Origin: a virus
Direction: 5' to 3' (one strand)
IMG/VR virus record: IMGVR_UViG_3300029448_000373
Coordinates: 1 to 25,964 of that record
Length of the DNA stretch: 25,964 nucleotides
In this document: positions 13,030-21,768 of the stretch, in pieces
Layout of the letters: the number at the start of each line of letters is the position of its first letter
Numbering within the stretch: position 1 is the first letter of the stretch
Made by a program: the position numbers and the translations under genes
Notes under the pieces: model-generated
Seen by the model: only the letters and a program-made list of their open reading frames with translations
Told to the model about the DNA's origin: nothing
The model's database searches: none

Positions 13030-13224
13030 ATGGAAACAGTTATTATGCACAAATATAAATGTAAGTCTTGTGGCGCTGAGTTTGAATTAGATGAAGTAGA
13101 ACACATGTGTTTAAATTGTGATGCTGCTGGGAATTATCAAAAAATTTCAGTACAGAGTGACAGCACACCACCGGATAGCAAAAAACGTGATGTTTCAGCG
13201 CGGCTCAATTATTTAACAATGTAA
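13030..13224 (+). CDS. zinc-ribbon-type small protein
   Basis: A 64-residue protein starting directly after the preceding stop at ATG 13030; a second in-frame ATG at 13045 is possible, since neither has a clear ribosome site. Residues 6-31 hold HKYKCKSCGAEFELDE and EHMCLNCD, a C-x2-C-x14-C-x2-C zinc ribbon of the rubredoxin/regulator type (Cys11, Cys14, Cys29, Cys32 by count). The C-terminal half is polar and basic. Zinc ribbons usually bind nucleic acid or proteins. A role in a fibre operon is unclear. Confidence 0.7.
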   Translation: METVIMHKYKCKSCGAEFELDEVEHMCLNCDAAGNYQKISVQSDSTPPDSKKRDVSARLNYLTM

Positions 13225-13256
13225 CCCACAATGCCAGAATAAGGACACACTGATTA

Positions 13257-14042
13257 ATGTTTGGCTCACTTGCAATATCTGAAAGAGCTATATCAGATCA
13301 ACCAATAATTCAAGTTGGATCAGCTTCTTTATCGGCAAACTTTACACAAACAACAGATGCGATTGCAATAGTCTCTGGCGTTTTAGAACTAAGTGGTACA
13401 TCTTCTAAAGTAACAGTTGGTGTTGGCATTTTAGTTGGTGCCACCAGTATGTCTGGTGACTTTACGCAAACAACCGCAAGTAATATAGTTTTGCAAGGAG
13501 TTTCTAATTTTTCTTTTGACTTTACGCAAACATCAAACGCAAATGTCACATTTGTTACTGGATCTACGCAGACAGCTTCTTTTACACAAACTTCTAGCGG
13601 AATATTAATACTTCCCGCAAGTGCGTCAGCTAGTGCTAACTTTACGCAAACGTCAAATGCTATCCTTACTTTGTCAGGTGTTTTGAGCGTGGATGCTAAC
13701 TTCACGCAAACAACCGCAAGTAATATAGTTTTGCAAGGAGTTTCAACACAAAACTTTAGTTTTACGCAAACAACCGCAAGTTCTCTTATAATTATTGCAA
13801 GCCCAAATGACTTTGTTTTTTCATTCACAAAAAGCGCGAATGGAGATATATTATGGACCGCGATAAACTCTAACGTAATTGTTGAGAGTTGGTCTAATAT
13901 CACTCATACAGGAGATATTTGGACAACTCTTAATGCTGGTGTCACCTCTGAAACTTGGTCTCCGATTACTCATACAGGCGACACATGGACAGATATCAAT
14001 GCTGGTGGTACAATAGAAAATTGGACACAAAAGGTGGTTTAA
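13257..14042 (+). CDS. beta-repeat tail protein with FTQT repeats
   Basis: A 261-residue protein built from repeats. Residues about 28-200 hold eight copies of a roughly 20-residue unit ending in F-T-Q-T (seven) or F-T-K-S (one), each followed by polar and then hydrophobic strands: a solenoid or elongated fibre shape is expected. The C-terminus (about 203-261) has two copies of E-S/T-W-x-x-I-T-H-T-G-D-x-W-T-x-L/I-N-A-G and a final I-E-N-W. Almost no Lys, Arg or Cys. It resembles repeat-built receptor-binding or tail-surface proteins of marine phages. Start at 13257 follows a weak ribosome site. Exact DNA repeats lie within the gene (see 13464-13780). Confidence 0.75.
   Translation: MFGSLAISERAISDQPIIQVGSASLSANFTQTTDAIAIVSGVLELSGTSSKVTVGVGILVGATSMSGDFTQTTASNIVLQGVSNFSFDFTQTSNANVTFVTGSTQTASFTQTSSGILILPASASASANFTQTSNAILTLSGVLSVDANFTQTTASNIVLQGVSTQNFSFTQTTASSLIIIASPNDFVFSFTKSANGDILWTAINSNVIVESWSNITHTGDIWTTLNAGVTSETWSPITHTGDTWTDINAGGTIENWTQKVV
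13464..13780 (+). repeat. exact 41-bp direct repeat plus a partial third copy, inside the FTQT gene
   Basis: The 41 bases at 13464-13504 recur without change at 13704-13744, exactly 240 bases apart, so the repeats stay in frame. The 20 bases at 13461-13480 also recur at 13761-13780. Other repeat units encode the same motif with diverged bases, so these copies look recently duplicated or corrected by recombination. Confidence 0.9.
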
Positions 14043-15395
14043 ATGGCGTCTACCTACACAGAAAACACAGGCATAGAAAAACCCGGTGCTGGTGAGCAGG
14101 CGGGTGCTTGGGGTACTACAACTAATAGTAACTTTGATATCATAGACCGCGCGTTACACGGTCAGTTATCTTTGACAATAACAGGGGACACCGATCTTAC
14201 AACAAATGATGGTTCTAATAGCAACGGTGTAAACCCTGTCGTGTTTTTAACAGGATCTCCGGCTAGCGCGTTTGAGCTTCGTATTGATCCAACTGATCAA
14301 AAAAAGCATTACACCATTAAAAATTCAACAGGGAAAACATGTACTGTTGTTTACAAGGGCCTTACTGCTTCAGGATCTAATTCCGTTGAAATAATAGACG
14401 GACAAACCAAAGCTGTTTCAGGAGATGGTGGCGGCGGTAGCGGCATTATTACTGAACTATTTCAAAAAACATCAGAACTAAATGATCTAACAAATGTTAA
14501 TGTAACCAGCCCTGCTGATGGCACTGTCATTGAGTATAACAGCACGTCTGGAAACTATGAAAAATCTGGTGTGTTAAGTGTTCGCGGCACATCAGGAATT
14601 ATTGTTTCTGGTGGCAATAGTGGTGTAACAGAAAATGGTCAATTGTTCGTTGAGGATAATGGCAACTGCGCGTTTTACTTGGCTTCACCCAACACCAGCG
14701 GTGGGTTTATTAATTTTGCTGACCCAGAAGATGATAATGTTGGTCAAATTAAATATGACCACTCTAATAATACAATGTCATTTGGCACAAATGGAAGTGA
14801 TTGCCTTAGTCTTAGCAGTTCTGGAAGGCCAACTTTTGATGCTGGCTCAGGCACTGGAACCAACGCCACATTTACGACAACTGGTGCCAATAGCAATATT
14901 GAACTTGTAACTTCTGCTGGAACAGTTAGGCTTCGGAACGAAAACACACGGTTTGAAATTTTTGGTGATTATAATTCTGGTGGCTCTACTACAGCGGACA
15001 GTGAGGTTCGTTTTTTCCCGAGAGGCACATCTGGGGCTACATTTAGAATATTGGGCGATGGCGATATTAAAGCTGATGCTGGGTTTGGTTCAACTACGAG
15101 CGTTTATTTGCCAAGAGCTTGGATACATTACAACCACGCTACAAATACTTTGGCGGGGTCTGGCAACGTAAGTTCTGTTTCAGATGACTCAACTGGTCAC
15201 ATCACGGTTAATTTTACAACCAACATGCCTGACAATCACTATGTTGTAATGGGTACCGCCAGCGACACCAGCACGTTTAACAATACCATTCTTGTTCCCT
15301 CAAACTTGGCGAACGGCAGCGTCCAAGTTCAAATGTTAAACTTGTCCGGAACTGCGGTGGATAGAGAAAACGTAATGATTGCATTTTTGAGGTAA
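14043..15395 (+). CDS. large tail fibre protein
   Basis: A 450-residue protein. Residues 1-40 hold the conserved fibre N-terminal domain: IEKPGAGEQAGAWGTTTNSN (11-30), then FDIIDRALHG. This is a frequent attachment domain of marine phage fibres. It then runs through a Gly/Ser-rich linker (about 128-136), a coil with NDLTNVNV and strands, and a C-terminal beta domain with FYLASPNTSGGF, FGTNGSD and STFNNTILVPSN. Few charged helices and a high Thr/Ser/Gly/Asn content fit a trimeric fibre. It starts directly after the FTQT gene's stop. The C-terminus probably carries receptor binding. No endosialidase or lyase active-site motif is seen. Confidence 0.85.
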   Translation: MASTYTENTGIEKPGAGEQAGAWGTTTNSNFDIIDRALHGQLSLTITGDTDLTTNDGSNSNGVNPVVFLTGSPASAFELRIDPTDQKKHYTIKNSTGKTCTVVYKGLTASGSNSVEIIDGQTKAVSGDGGGGSGIITELFQKTSELNDLTNVNVTSPADGTVIEYNSTSGNYEKSGVLSVRGTSGIIVSGGNSGVTENGQLFVEDNGNCAFYLASPNTSGGFINFADPEDDNVGQIKYDHSNNTMSFGTNGSDCLSLSSSGRPTFDAGSGTGTNATFTTTGANSNIELVTSAGTVRLRNENTRFEIFGDYNSGGSTTADSEVRFFPRGTSGATFRILGDGDIKADAGFGSTTSVYLPRAWIHYNHATNTLAGSGNVSSVSDDSTGHITVNFTTNMPDNHYVVMGTASDTSTFNNTILVPSNLANGSVQVQMLNLSGTAVDRENVMIAFLR

Positions 15396-15398
15396 AAA

Positions 15399-15848
15399 AT
15401 GGCTAAAATTATTTACACAAATGATAACGGAAATATGGTGGTTATTACCCCAGTTTCTACAGAGCTTACTGTTGAAGAAATAGCTGCAAAAGATGTTCCT
15501 GCTGGCAAGTCATATACTATTGTAGAAGATTCTCAAGTGCCTACTGACCGCTCATTTAGAGACGCTTGGGCATTGTCGGATGGTTCTATTCAAGTTGAGA
15601 TGACAAAGGCCAAAGATTTGATGCGTGATAAAATTAGGGAAGTGCGTAAAGATTTGCTTGCATCTGAAGATGTTACATTTATGAGAGCTGTTGAAACTGC
15701 TGATGCTGATGCACAAGCTGCATCTGCTGCGCGTAAACAGGCTTTAAGAGATGCGCCTTTAGCTTCTGCAATATCAAATGCTTCAGATGTTACCGCGCTA
15801 AAAGCTGCTTGGGACACTTCGTTGCTTGGGGCTAACCCTTATAGTTAA
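15399..15848 (+). CDS. fibre-associated protein, paralogue of the 11553 gene
   Basis: A 149-residue protein three bases past the large fibre gene's stop. It matches the gene at 11553 in the blocks DRSFRDAWALS (50-60), KIREVRKDLL (78-87), KQALRDAP (113-120), LKAAW (134-138) and PYS end, with an added N-terminal part of about 25 residues. The N-terminal half is beta-like (IIYTNDNGNMVVITP), the C-terminal half is a long helix pair. Likely role: fibre assembly or fibre cap, inferred from neighbours. It has no Cys. Confidence 0.75.
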   Translation: MAKIIYTNDNGNMVVITPVSTELTVEEIAAKDVPAGKSYTIVEDSQVPTDRSFRDAWALSDGSIQVEMTKAKDLMRDKIREVRKDLLASEDVTFMRAVETADADAQAASAARKQALRDAPLASAISNASDVTALKAAWDTSLLGANPYS

Positions 15849-15860
15849 AGGAATACTGCT

Positions 15861-18065
15861 TTGCCTTTATCTAAATTACAGTTTAGGCCCGGAATAGTAA
15901 GTGACCTTACGTCTTATTCACAAGAAGGCGGATGGCGAGATGGCGACAAAATTCGTTTTCGTCTTGGGTATCCAGAAAAAATAGGCGGCTGGTCAAAAAA
16001 CTCAGAAAACACATATCTTGGATCTGCTCGAGCATTGCATAATTGGATTGCTTTAGATGGATCAAACTATGTAGGTGTTGGAACTCATTTAAAATATTAC
16101 CTTGAAGAAGGTGGGTCTTTTATTGATATTACACCCATTCGTGAAACCACTGCTGCTGGTGATGTAACTTTTTCCGCCACCAATGGAAGTACAACAATAA
16201 CAGTAACTGATACTTCACACGGCGCTCAACAAAATGATTTTGTAACGTATTCTGGGGCGGTAAGTCTTGGTGGAGTAATCACGGCAGATGTTTTAAATCA
16301 AGAATATCAAATAATTCGCGTTATCGACGCCAATATTTACGAAATAACTTCTAGTGTTGCAGCTAATTCTAGTGATTCAGGAAATGGTGGCAGTTCCGTT
16401 GTTGGTGCGTATCAGGTTAATGTTGGTTTAGACACAAGCGTCGGCGGGACTGGGTGGGGCGCTGGCTTGTATGGTGGTCTGACAAACACAGGGGCTTTGC
16501 AAACAACTTTAAACGAAGGTGGTACACTTAGTAGTGTAGACACTACAGTCACTGTCACAAGCGCGACCGGAATTGCTATAAACGATATTATTTTAGTTGG
16601 TGATCCAACGGCTGTTCCTGTCAACCTTGAGTTCATGTTTGTAACGGGGATTTCTACCAACGATCTGACAGTGGTAAGAGGACATGCTGGTGGTGGCGCG
16701 TCGAGCAACACAGTTGATTCAAATTCTAGTGTTGCGGCAAAAACTCACCCTGACGGGTCAACAGTAACTTTGATTAAGGGCAATTCAAATTCGGATAATG
16801 ATTATTTCGGTTGGGGCAACGCGGCTTCTGGCGGAATAACACCTACAACTCAAATTAGACTATGGACTCACGATAACTTTGGTGAGGACATTTTAATCAA
16901 CCCAAAAAACTCAAATATATATTATTGGGACAAATCCAATGGCACAGACACAAGAGCTATTGAGCTAAAAGATTTATCTGGAACAAAAACAAGCGTTCCT
17001 CAAAAATGCCGTCAAATAATGGTCTCCGACAGAGACAGGCATGTAATCGCATTTGGCGCGGACAATATTAACGCAAGCTCCTCTGGGGTAGAGGGAGACG
17101 GTGTACAAGATCCTTTACTAATACGTTTTTCCAGTCAGGAAAACCCTATTGACTGGTATCCAGCCGCAACAAACACTGCTGGTGATTTGCGGTTAGGGGC
17201 TGGATCAGAGTTTATAACTGCCATAGAAACTAAAAGAGAAATATTAGTTTGGACTGACACAGCCTTAACTTCTATGCGTTTTATTGGTCCACCTTTTACT
17301 TTTGGCTTACAGCAACTTTCTACAAATATAACAATCGCAGGCTCTAACTCCGTAGTCTCTACGGAAGACTTTGTTTTTTGGATGGGCATAGATAATTTTT
17401 ATGTCCACGCAGGTCAAACTTCTCAACTTCCTTGCACTGTAAAAGACCATGTGTTTCGAGATATAAATCTCGAACAAATAGAAAAAGTTTATGCTGGGGT
17501 AAATTCAGAGTTTGGTGAAGTTATGTGGCTGTACCCGTCTGCCAATTCTGCGGACAATGACAGGTATGTCATTTACAACTATCTAGACAAAATTTGGTAT
17601 TACGGAACATTGTCAAGAAGTGCTTGGTTAGACCGTGGCACAAGAACACTGCCAATAGCCGCAGAGGGCGGATATCTATATAATCATGAAACTGGCTTTG
17701 ATGACGATGGCTCTGCTATGACTTCTTACATTGAATCAGGTGTTATGGATATCCAAGACGGTGACCACTTTTTATACATAAGAAGAATAGTTCCAGACAT
17801 AACTTTTGTTGGTTCTTCTGATGGGAGCAGCCCATCGGCAACACTTACGATAAAAGCTAGAAATTTTCCGGGTAAAAATTTTAATAGCACAGGCTCTGGG
17901 TCCGTATCTAGAACACAGGTCACACCTGTGGAAGAATACACAGATCAAGTCGATGCAAGAATTCGCGGTCGCTCCTTTGCTTTTCGTGTAGAATCTTCTG
18001 CATTAGGTTCGAAGTGGAAACTTGGGAGTCCACGAGTAGACATAAGACCGGATGGTAGGCGCTGA
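15861..18065 (+). CDS. tail nozzle / tail tubular protein B-like
   Basis: A 734-residue protein started at TTG 15861, with AAGGA at 15848-15852. The N-terminus FRPGIVSDLTSYSQEGGWRD (8-27), then GDKIRFRLGYPEKIGGW (28-44), is diagnostic, from memory, of the nozzle protein of marine podoviruses (related in role to P22 gp10 and T7 gp12), which forms the distal tail tube. Residues 108-166 are an FCCH-like beta module and 222-276 another beta insertion (TTVTVTSATGIAINDIILVG). The rest is a beta-propeller-like body with W/Y-rich strands, DRYVIYNYLDKIWYYGT (about 571-587), and a GSPRVDIRPDGRR ending. The size and position after the fibre array and before ejection genes fit. Confidence 0.88.
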   Translation: MPLSKLQFRPGIVSDLTSYSQEGGWRDGDKIRFRLGYPEKIGGWSKNSENTYLGSARALHNWIALDGSNYVGVGTHLKYYLEEGGSFIDITPIRETTAAGDVTFSATNGSTTITVTDTSHGAQQNDFVTYSGAVSLGGVITADVLNQEYQIIRVIDANIYEITSSVAANSSDSGNGGSSVVGAYQVNVGLDTSVGGTGWGAGLYGGLTNTGALQTTLNEGGTLSSVDTTVTVTSATGIAINDIILVGDPTAVPVNLEFMFVTGISTNDLTVVRGHAGGGASSNTVDSNSSVAAKTHPDGSTVTLIKGNSNSDNDYFGWGNAASGGITPTTQIRLWTHDNFGEDILINPKNSNIYYWDKSNGTDTRAIELKDLSGTKTSVPQKCRQIMVSDRDRHVIAFGADNINASSSGVEGDGVQDPLLIRFSSQENPIDWYPAATNTAGDLRLGAGSEFITAIETKREILVWTDTALTSMRFIGPPFTFGLQQLSTNITIAGSNSVVSTEDFVFWMGIDNFYVHAGQTSQLPCTVKDHVFRDINLEQIEKVYAGVNSEFGEVMWLYPSANSADNDRYVIYNYLDKIWYYGTLSRSAWLDRGTRTLPIAAEGGYLYNHETGFDDDGSAMTSYIESGVMDIQDGDHFLYIRRIVPDITFVGSSDGSSPSATLTIKARNFPGKNFNSTGSGSVSRTQVTPVEEYTDQVDARIRGRSFAFRVESSALGSKWKLGSPRVDIRPDGRR

Positions 18066-18292
18066 TGGCTAGTGTTCAAATTCCATCGCCAAAACTACCA
18101 GAAGCTCCACAAGAATATTCTGCAAGCTATATGCAAGATCTTGTTAGAGCGCTAGAGGTATTTATTGAACAGGAACGCAACCCCGGTGAGTTGCGCGGCA
18201 CAAAAATAACATTAACTGACCTGCCTACAAGCGCCACTGGACTTGAGACAGGAGCACTGTATAATGACAGTGGTACAGTAAAGGTAGCATAA
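18065..18292 (+). CDS. small conserved tail-region protein
   Basis: A 75-residue protein that overlaps the nozzle gene's stop and the next gene's start by one base each. It opens VQIPSPKLPEAPQEYSASYM, followed by a helix QDLVRALEVFIEQERNPG (about 24-41) and a Thr/Gly-rich tail. Small proteins with a P-x-L-P-x-P-x-x-x-Y start and this helix sit after nozzle genes in marine podoviruses, from memory. Function unknown; probably virion-associated. Confidence 0.75.
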   Translation: MASVQIPSPKLPEAPQEYSASYMQDLVRALEVFIEQERNPGELRGTKITLTDLPTSATGLETGALYNDSGTVKVA

Positions 18293-19185
18293 TGGCGAAT
18301 ATCTTTAAAAAAATCGGCAAGTCGCTAAAAAAGGCCGCTCCGCTTATTGGGGCTGGTCTTGGTTTTTATTTTGGTGGCGGTGCTGGTTTAGGTACAGCTC
18401 TTGGCGCTGGTATTGGCAGTCTAGCCGCAGGCGGCGACATTGAAGACGCACTTATGGCTGGTGCATTAGGCTATGGCGCTGGATCCTTGGCTCAAGGTTA
18501 TCTCCCATCAGCAGGGCAGGCTGCAACAAAAGGTATATTTATGCCGTCAGCAGGCGCACAGGCTGTTTCTAATACAGCAGCTACACAGGTAGCTGATATT
18601 GGTATCGGAAGTCAGGTTCCTATTACAGATTTAACTAAAGACACTAGTATCCTTGGCGGCATTGGAAACTTTATGGCTGATAACAAACTGCTCACGGCAG
18701 GTCTTGGGCTAGGCGCTCTCGGTATGCTAGCAGGTGGCGAAGAAGAAGAGCAGCAAGGCTTCCGTTACCCAGACACAGGTCCGGGCAGGGCTTACGAAAC
18801 CAAGGTTAAAGGTCCGATTACCGGAACGACTTACAACCTTGCAAACGAAGACGAAGTCGAAGCCTACAATGATGAATTGTTAATGCTTCGTGAAAAAGAC
18901 TTTAGGTATAAAGATGGCGGAGAAGTTTATACAGGAAATGGAAACATACCTGAAACATACCTAAATAAACCCGGCGGAGAACTTAAAGGACCCGGCACTG
19001 GAACTTCTGATTCTATAAGAGTTGGGGTGTATGACTCACAGGGAAATTATCAAGGACCGGGGGGTTTATCTGACGGCGAGTTTATATTAACAGCCAAATC
19101 AGTTCGTGGTGCAGGAAATGGAGATAGAGATATCGGAGCAGCACGAATGTATGATATGATGGCTGAACTAGAAAGTATGGCATAA
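18292..19185 (+). CDS. internal virion protein (gp14/gp7-like), Gly-rich
   Basis: A 297-residue protein. Residues 2-16 are basic (ANIFKKIGKSLKKAAP), then 17-85 are a Gly/Ala-rich hydrophobic region (GAGLGFYFGGGAGLGTALGA, then LMAGALGYGAGSLA), likely membrane-active. Residues 125-150 are a second hydrophobic stretch. The C-terminal domain (about 225-297) has PGGELKGPGTGTSDSIRVGV, then GGLSDGEFILTAKSVRGAG and NGDRDIGAARMYDMM, a conserved ending seen in marine podovirus internal proteins, from memory. This is expected to be an ejection protein that enters the cell with the DNA. Stop overlaps the next start. Confidence 0.8.
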   Translation: MANIFKKIGKSLKKAAPLIGAGLGFYFGGGAGLGTALGAGIGSLAAGGDIEDALMAGALGYGAGSLAQGYLPSAGQAATKGIFMPSAGAQAVSNTAATQVADIGIGSQVPITDLTKDTSILGGIGNFMADNKLLTAGLGLGALGMLAGGEEEEQQGFRYPDTGPGRAYETKVKGPITGTTYNLANEDEVEAYNDELLMLREKDFRYKDGGEVYTGNGNIPETYLNKPGGELKGPGTGTSDSIRVGVYDSQGNYQGPGGLSDGEFILTAKSVRGAGNGDRDIGAARMYDMMAELESMA

Positions 19186-19994
19186 TGGCAACACAAACAG
19201 TAGAACAAATTAGCCGACTAGCGCCCTTTCAGGAAGAATTCCTGAAAAATATTTTTGCGTCGGCTCAAGCACTACAAGGTGTATCACAGCCCTATGCACC
19301 AGAGCAGTTAGCGGGCTTGTCGGCGGAACAGCAGCGGGCTGTTCAAATGGGCCTGAGAGGTATTGGTTCCTATCAACCTTACATGGAACAAGCCGCAGCA
19401 CTAGCTGGGCCTAAAGGTTATCAACAATTTATGAGTCCTTTTACACGGGACGTGATTGATCAATCTATGAAAGACATTGCGCGTGGCAGTGCAATGCAAC
19501 AAGGTCAATTGGCTGGGCAAGCTTCTGGTGCGGGAGCCTTTGGTGGTTCTCGTGCAGCAGTGGCCTCTGGTGAACTGGCTCGTGGTACGCTCGAACAGCA
19601 GGCGCGAACAGCGGCGCAACTTAGAGAAGCGGGTTTCGGGCAAGCACAACAATTGGCAGGGCAGCGTTCAGCTTTGTTCTCGGGCCTTGGACAGTTGGGT
19701 CAGCAGCTTGGTACTCAGGACATCAACACACTGCTTGGCCTCGGCGGCATGACACAGCAACAGTCGCAGGCACAACTAGATGTAGCACGGCGCAACTTGC
19801 TAGCACAACAGGCTCTACCATTTCAGCAGGTCGGCTTTATGTCAGATATCTTCCGTGGTGTTCCAGCATTGCAGTCCACATATCAGACCTCAACAACACC
19901 GCCGCCAAGCACAACATCACAGTTGCTTGGTCTTGGCACAGCGGGTCTTGGTGCGCTGGCTCAAGGCGGTGCATTCCAAGGTATGTTTAGTTAG
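19185..19994 (+). CDS. internal virion / ejection protein, Gln-Ala-Gly-rich
   Basis: A 269-residue protein almost entirely of Ala, Gln, Gly, Leu and Ser, predicted helical. The block GQLAGQASGAGAFGGSRAAV (107-126) is a family signature I recall in marine podoviruses, followed by long A/Q/L helices (about 130-210) and a Pro/Thr-rich stretch (TTPPPSTTSQ) near the end with a GLGTAGLGALAQGGAF hydrophobic tail. No enzymatic motif is visible. By position (second of three ejection-type genes) it probably contributes to the internal core, similar in role to T7 gp15 or P22 gp20. Confidence 0.75.
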   Translation: MATQTVEQISRLAPFQEEFLKNIFASAQALQGVSQPYAPEQLAGLSAEQQRAVQMGLRGIGSYQPYMEQAAALAGPKGYQQFMSPFTRDVIDQSMKDIARGSAMQQGQLAGQASGAGAFGGSRAAVASGELARGTLEQQARTAAQLREAGFGQAQQLAGQRSALFSGLGQLGQQLGTQDINTLLGLGGMTQQQSQAQLDVARRNLLAQQALPFQQVGFMSDIFRGVPALQSTYQTSTTPPPSTTSQLLGLGTAGLGALAQGGAFQGMFS

Positions 19995-20002
19995 GTGATA
20001 GT

Positions 20003-21760
20003 ATGAATCCTCTACAGCGCAGATTGTTCCGGCTACAGCAGCCCGGTATGTCACGTCAACCTATGGGTATCTTGGCGTCGTCACCTCAGTTAATGACAGC
20101 AGCCCAACGTGCAGTGGCACAGGGCCAGCCTATGAAGGCGCAGACTGGCGCGTCTGTGAACTTAAACGGCAGCATATCTAATCAGTTGATGGCTATTCAG
20201 CAGCTTAGAGGTATGGGCGACAGGGCCACACTGAACAATATTGCTACTGACAAACGCCTGCCTCGCTCCGTTCAGATGGCAGCGGCAAATGCGCTCGCTG
20301 GCATTGAAGCACAGCCGGACGAACCATCACAACAAGTTCCTTTAGCGCCGTTAGATAAACAAGGTTCTCTTGCCTCTGGCACTCCTGTAATGGCTGTTCG
20401 TGGATCTGGGGCGCAAATTCCGGTTGGATCAAAAGACGCGGGTCTTCAAGATGATCCTTCTTTGGCTTCAGGCCCAGTTGCAGTTTCATCAATTCCAGAA
20501 GGTGGTGTAGGGTCTTTGACTGAAGCTCAAGTTGATCCAATGACAAGAATTGGTTCTTCTATGTCTACAGATATGCTGAACCGTATTCGTAAGGCTCGTG
20601 GACTTGAGCCAATATCAGATACAGTTTCTGATTCTCTCGTGGGTGCAGCTAGGTCAGCCGTTCCAGAAGGAACCCTGACACCTGCTAAAATTGCCGCTAC
20701 TCAGGCTGAGACCGCATCTTTAGTAAAATCGGATGCAAAACCTTCAGAGTTTGGGGACGGTCCTCTTGGTGAGTTTGAAGGTATAGGGCCACAAAACACT
20801 GGCCCGTCTGTTCTTCAGGATGACCCGGCGCTAGCGGATAAAAAAGAAGACAAGACACCAGATGCAGGTGCAGCCGCAGAAAAAATTGCTACTGACCCAA
20901 GCACTTTGTTGCCACAAATTTCTACAACTCTTGGCGATGAAAAAAAGACCAACAAGCAGAAGGCGGATGCGACTGACGCGGCTCTTGGTATTAAGGGAAC
21001 GCGCAAGGAGCGTATTGAACAGCGTTATGAAATGCTCAAGGACTTTCTCGGTGAGGACAAGGCTGATGATATCCGCACGGATGTTGGCTACAACCTAATG
21101 ATGACTGGCCTGATGATTGCTGCTGGTCAAAGCCCGGATGCGATGACGAACATTGCTGGTGGACTTGCCAAAGGTCTAGCAGGATACGGCAAGGCCGCTG
21201 GTGAAGCTGCACAAGAAGCGCGTAAAGAAGACAGAGCGCTGAAGATAATGGCTATTAAAGAAGACGCGGATAGAGAGGCCAGAGAAGCAGAAGCTAAAGC
21301 AGCTAAAGAAATAGAAGAACTGAAACAAGCAGAAGCTACAAAGAGAGCTGAAATAGCTGCCAGCGCTCCGAGCGAAACTGTAAAAACCATACAAGCCTTA
21401 CAAGGTAGCCCTGAATTAATGGCTGCATATCAAGAGATGCAAGCAGCTAAGACAGGCGATGCTTTAGAAAAGGCTAGAAGAAAGATGATAGAGAAGATGA
21501 TTGGGGCAGATCCTCTTGTTTTACGAAGTCTTGGTGTGGTTACTGATGGAGTAGTAGATAATGATTTAGTAAGAGCCAAGGTAGACGGTCTTCTGGGTTT
21601 GACTACGGCACCCGCCGCGCCTGCCGCCGTTTCTGGGCTTTCCCTAAGTAATTTTTCAGCAGAAGAGCAAGCTAAAATAACCGCCGCAGGCGGATTCAAA
21701 AGTGGTAGTACAAATTACATACTAGATCCAGAAACAGGGGTACTAACACCGCAACAGTAG
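20003..21760 (+). CDS. internal virion protein, disordered and coiled-coil
   Basis: A 585-residue protein starting with MNPLQRRLFRLQQPG. Residues 1-300 are Ala/Pro/Ser/Asp-rich and look disordered (ASGTPVMAVRG, QDDPSLASGP, then a second VLQDDPALAD copy). Residues about 310-355 are basic helical, 362-400 amphipathic and Gly/Ala-rich (MMTGLMIAAGQSP, then IAGGLAKGLAGYGK), and 400-455 a coiled coil of Glu/Lys/Ala. A short beta-like end with NYILDPETGVLTP closes the protein. The amphipathic-then-coiled-coil layout with GLAKGL is typical of marine podovirus ejection proteins. No lytic motif was found. Start at 20003 follows GGTGAT, a weak site. Confidence 0.8.
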   Translation: MNPLQRRLFRLQQPGMSRQPMGILASSPQLMTAAQRAVAQGQPMKAQTGASVNLNGSISNQLMAIQQLRGMGDRATLNNIATDKRLPRSVQMAAANALAGIEAQPDEPSQQVPLAPLDKQGSLASGTPVMAVRGSGAQIPVGSKDAGLQDDPSLASGPVAVSSIPEGGVGSLTEAQVDPMTRIGSSMSTDMLNRIRKARGLEPISDTVSDSLVGAARSAVPEGTLTPAKIAATQAETASLVKSDAKPSEFGDGPLGEFEGIGPQNTGPSVLQDDPALADKKEDKTPDAGAAAEKIATDPSTLLPQISTTLGDEKKTNKQKADATDAALGIKGTRKERIEQRYEMLKDFLGEDKADDIRTDVGYNLMMTGLMIAAGQSPDAMTNIAGGLAKGLAGYGKAAGEAAQEARKEDRALKIMAIKEDADREAREAEAKAAKEIEELKQAEATKRAEIAASAPSETVKTIQALQGSPELMAAYQEMQAAKTGDALEKARRKMIEKMIGADPLVLRSLGVVTDGVVDNDLVRAKVDGLLGLTTAPAAPAAVSGLSLSNFSAEEQAKITAAGGFKSGSTNYILDPETGVLTPQQ

Positions 21761-21768
21761 GGAAAAAT

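Noticed and set aside
13310-13903. 197-codon minus-strand reading frame opposite the FTQT gene
   Set aside because: It is the antisense of a repeat-built gene; the biased composition keeps the frame open. No ribosome site or motif, and every real gene here is on the + strand.
19477-19752. 91-codon + strand frame inside the Gln/Ala-rich ejection gene
   Set aside because: Alternate-frame reading of biased codons, no ribosome site.
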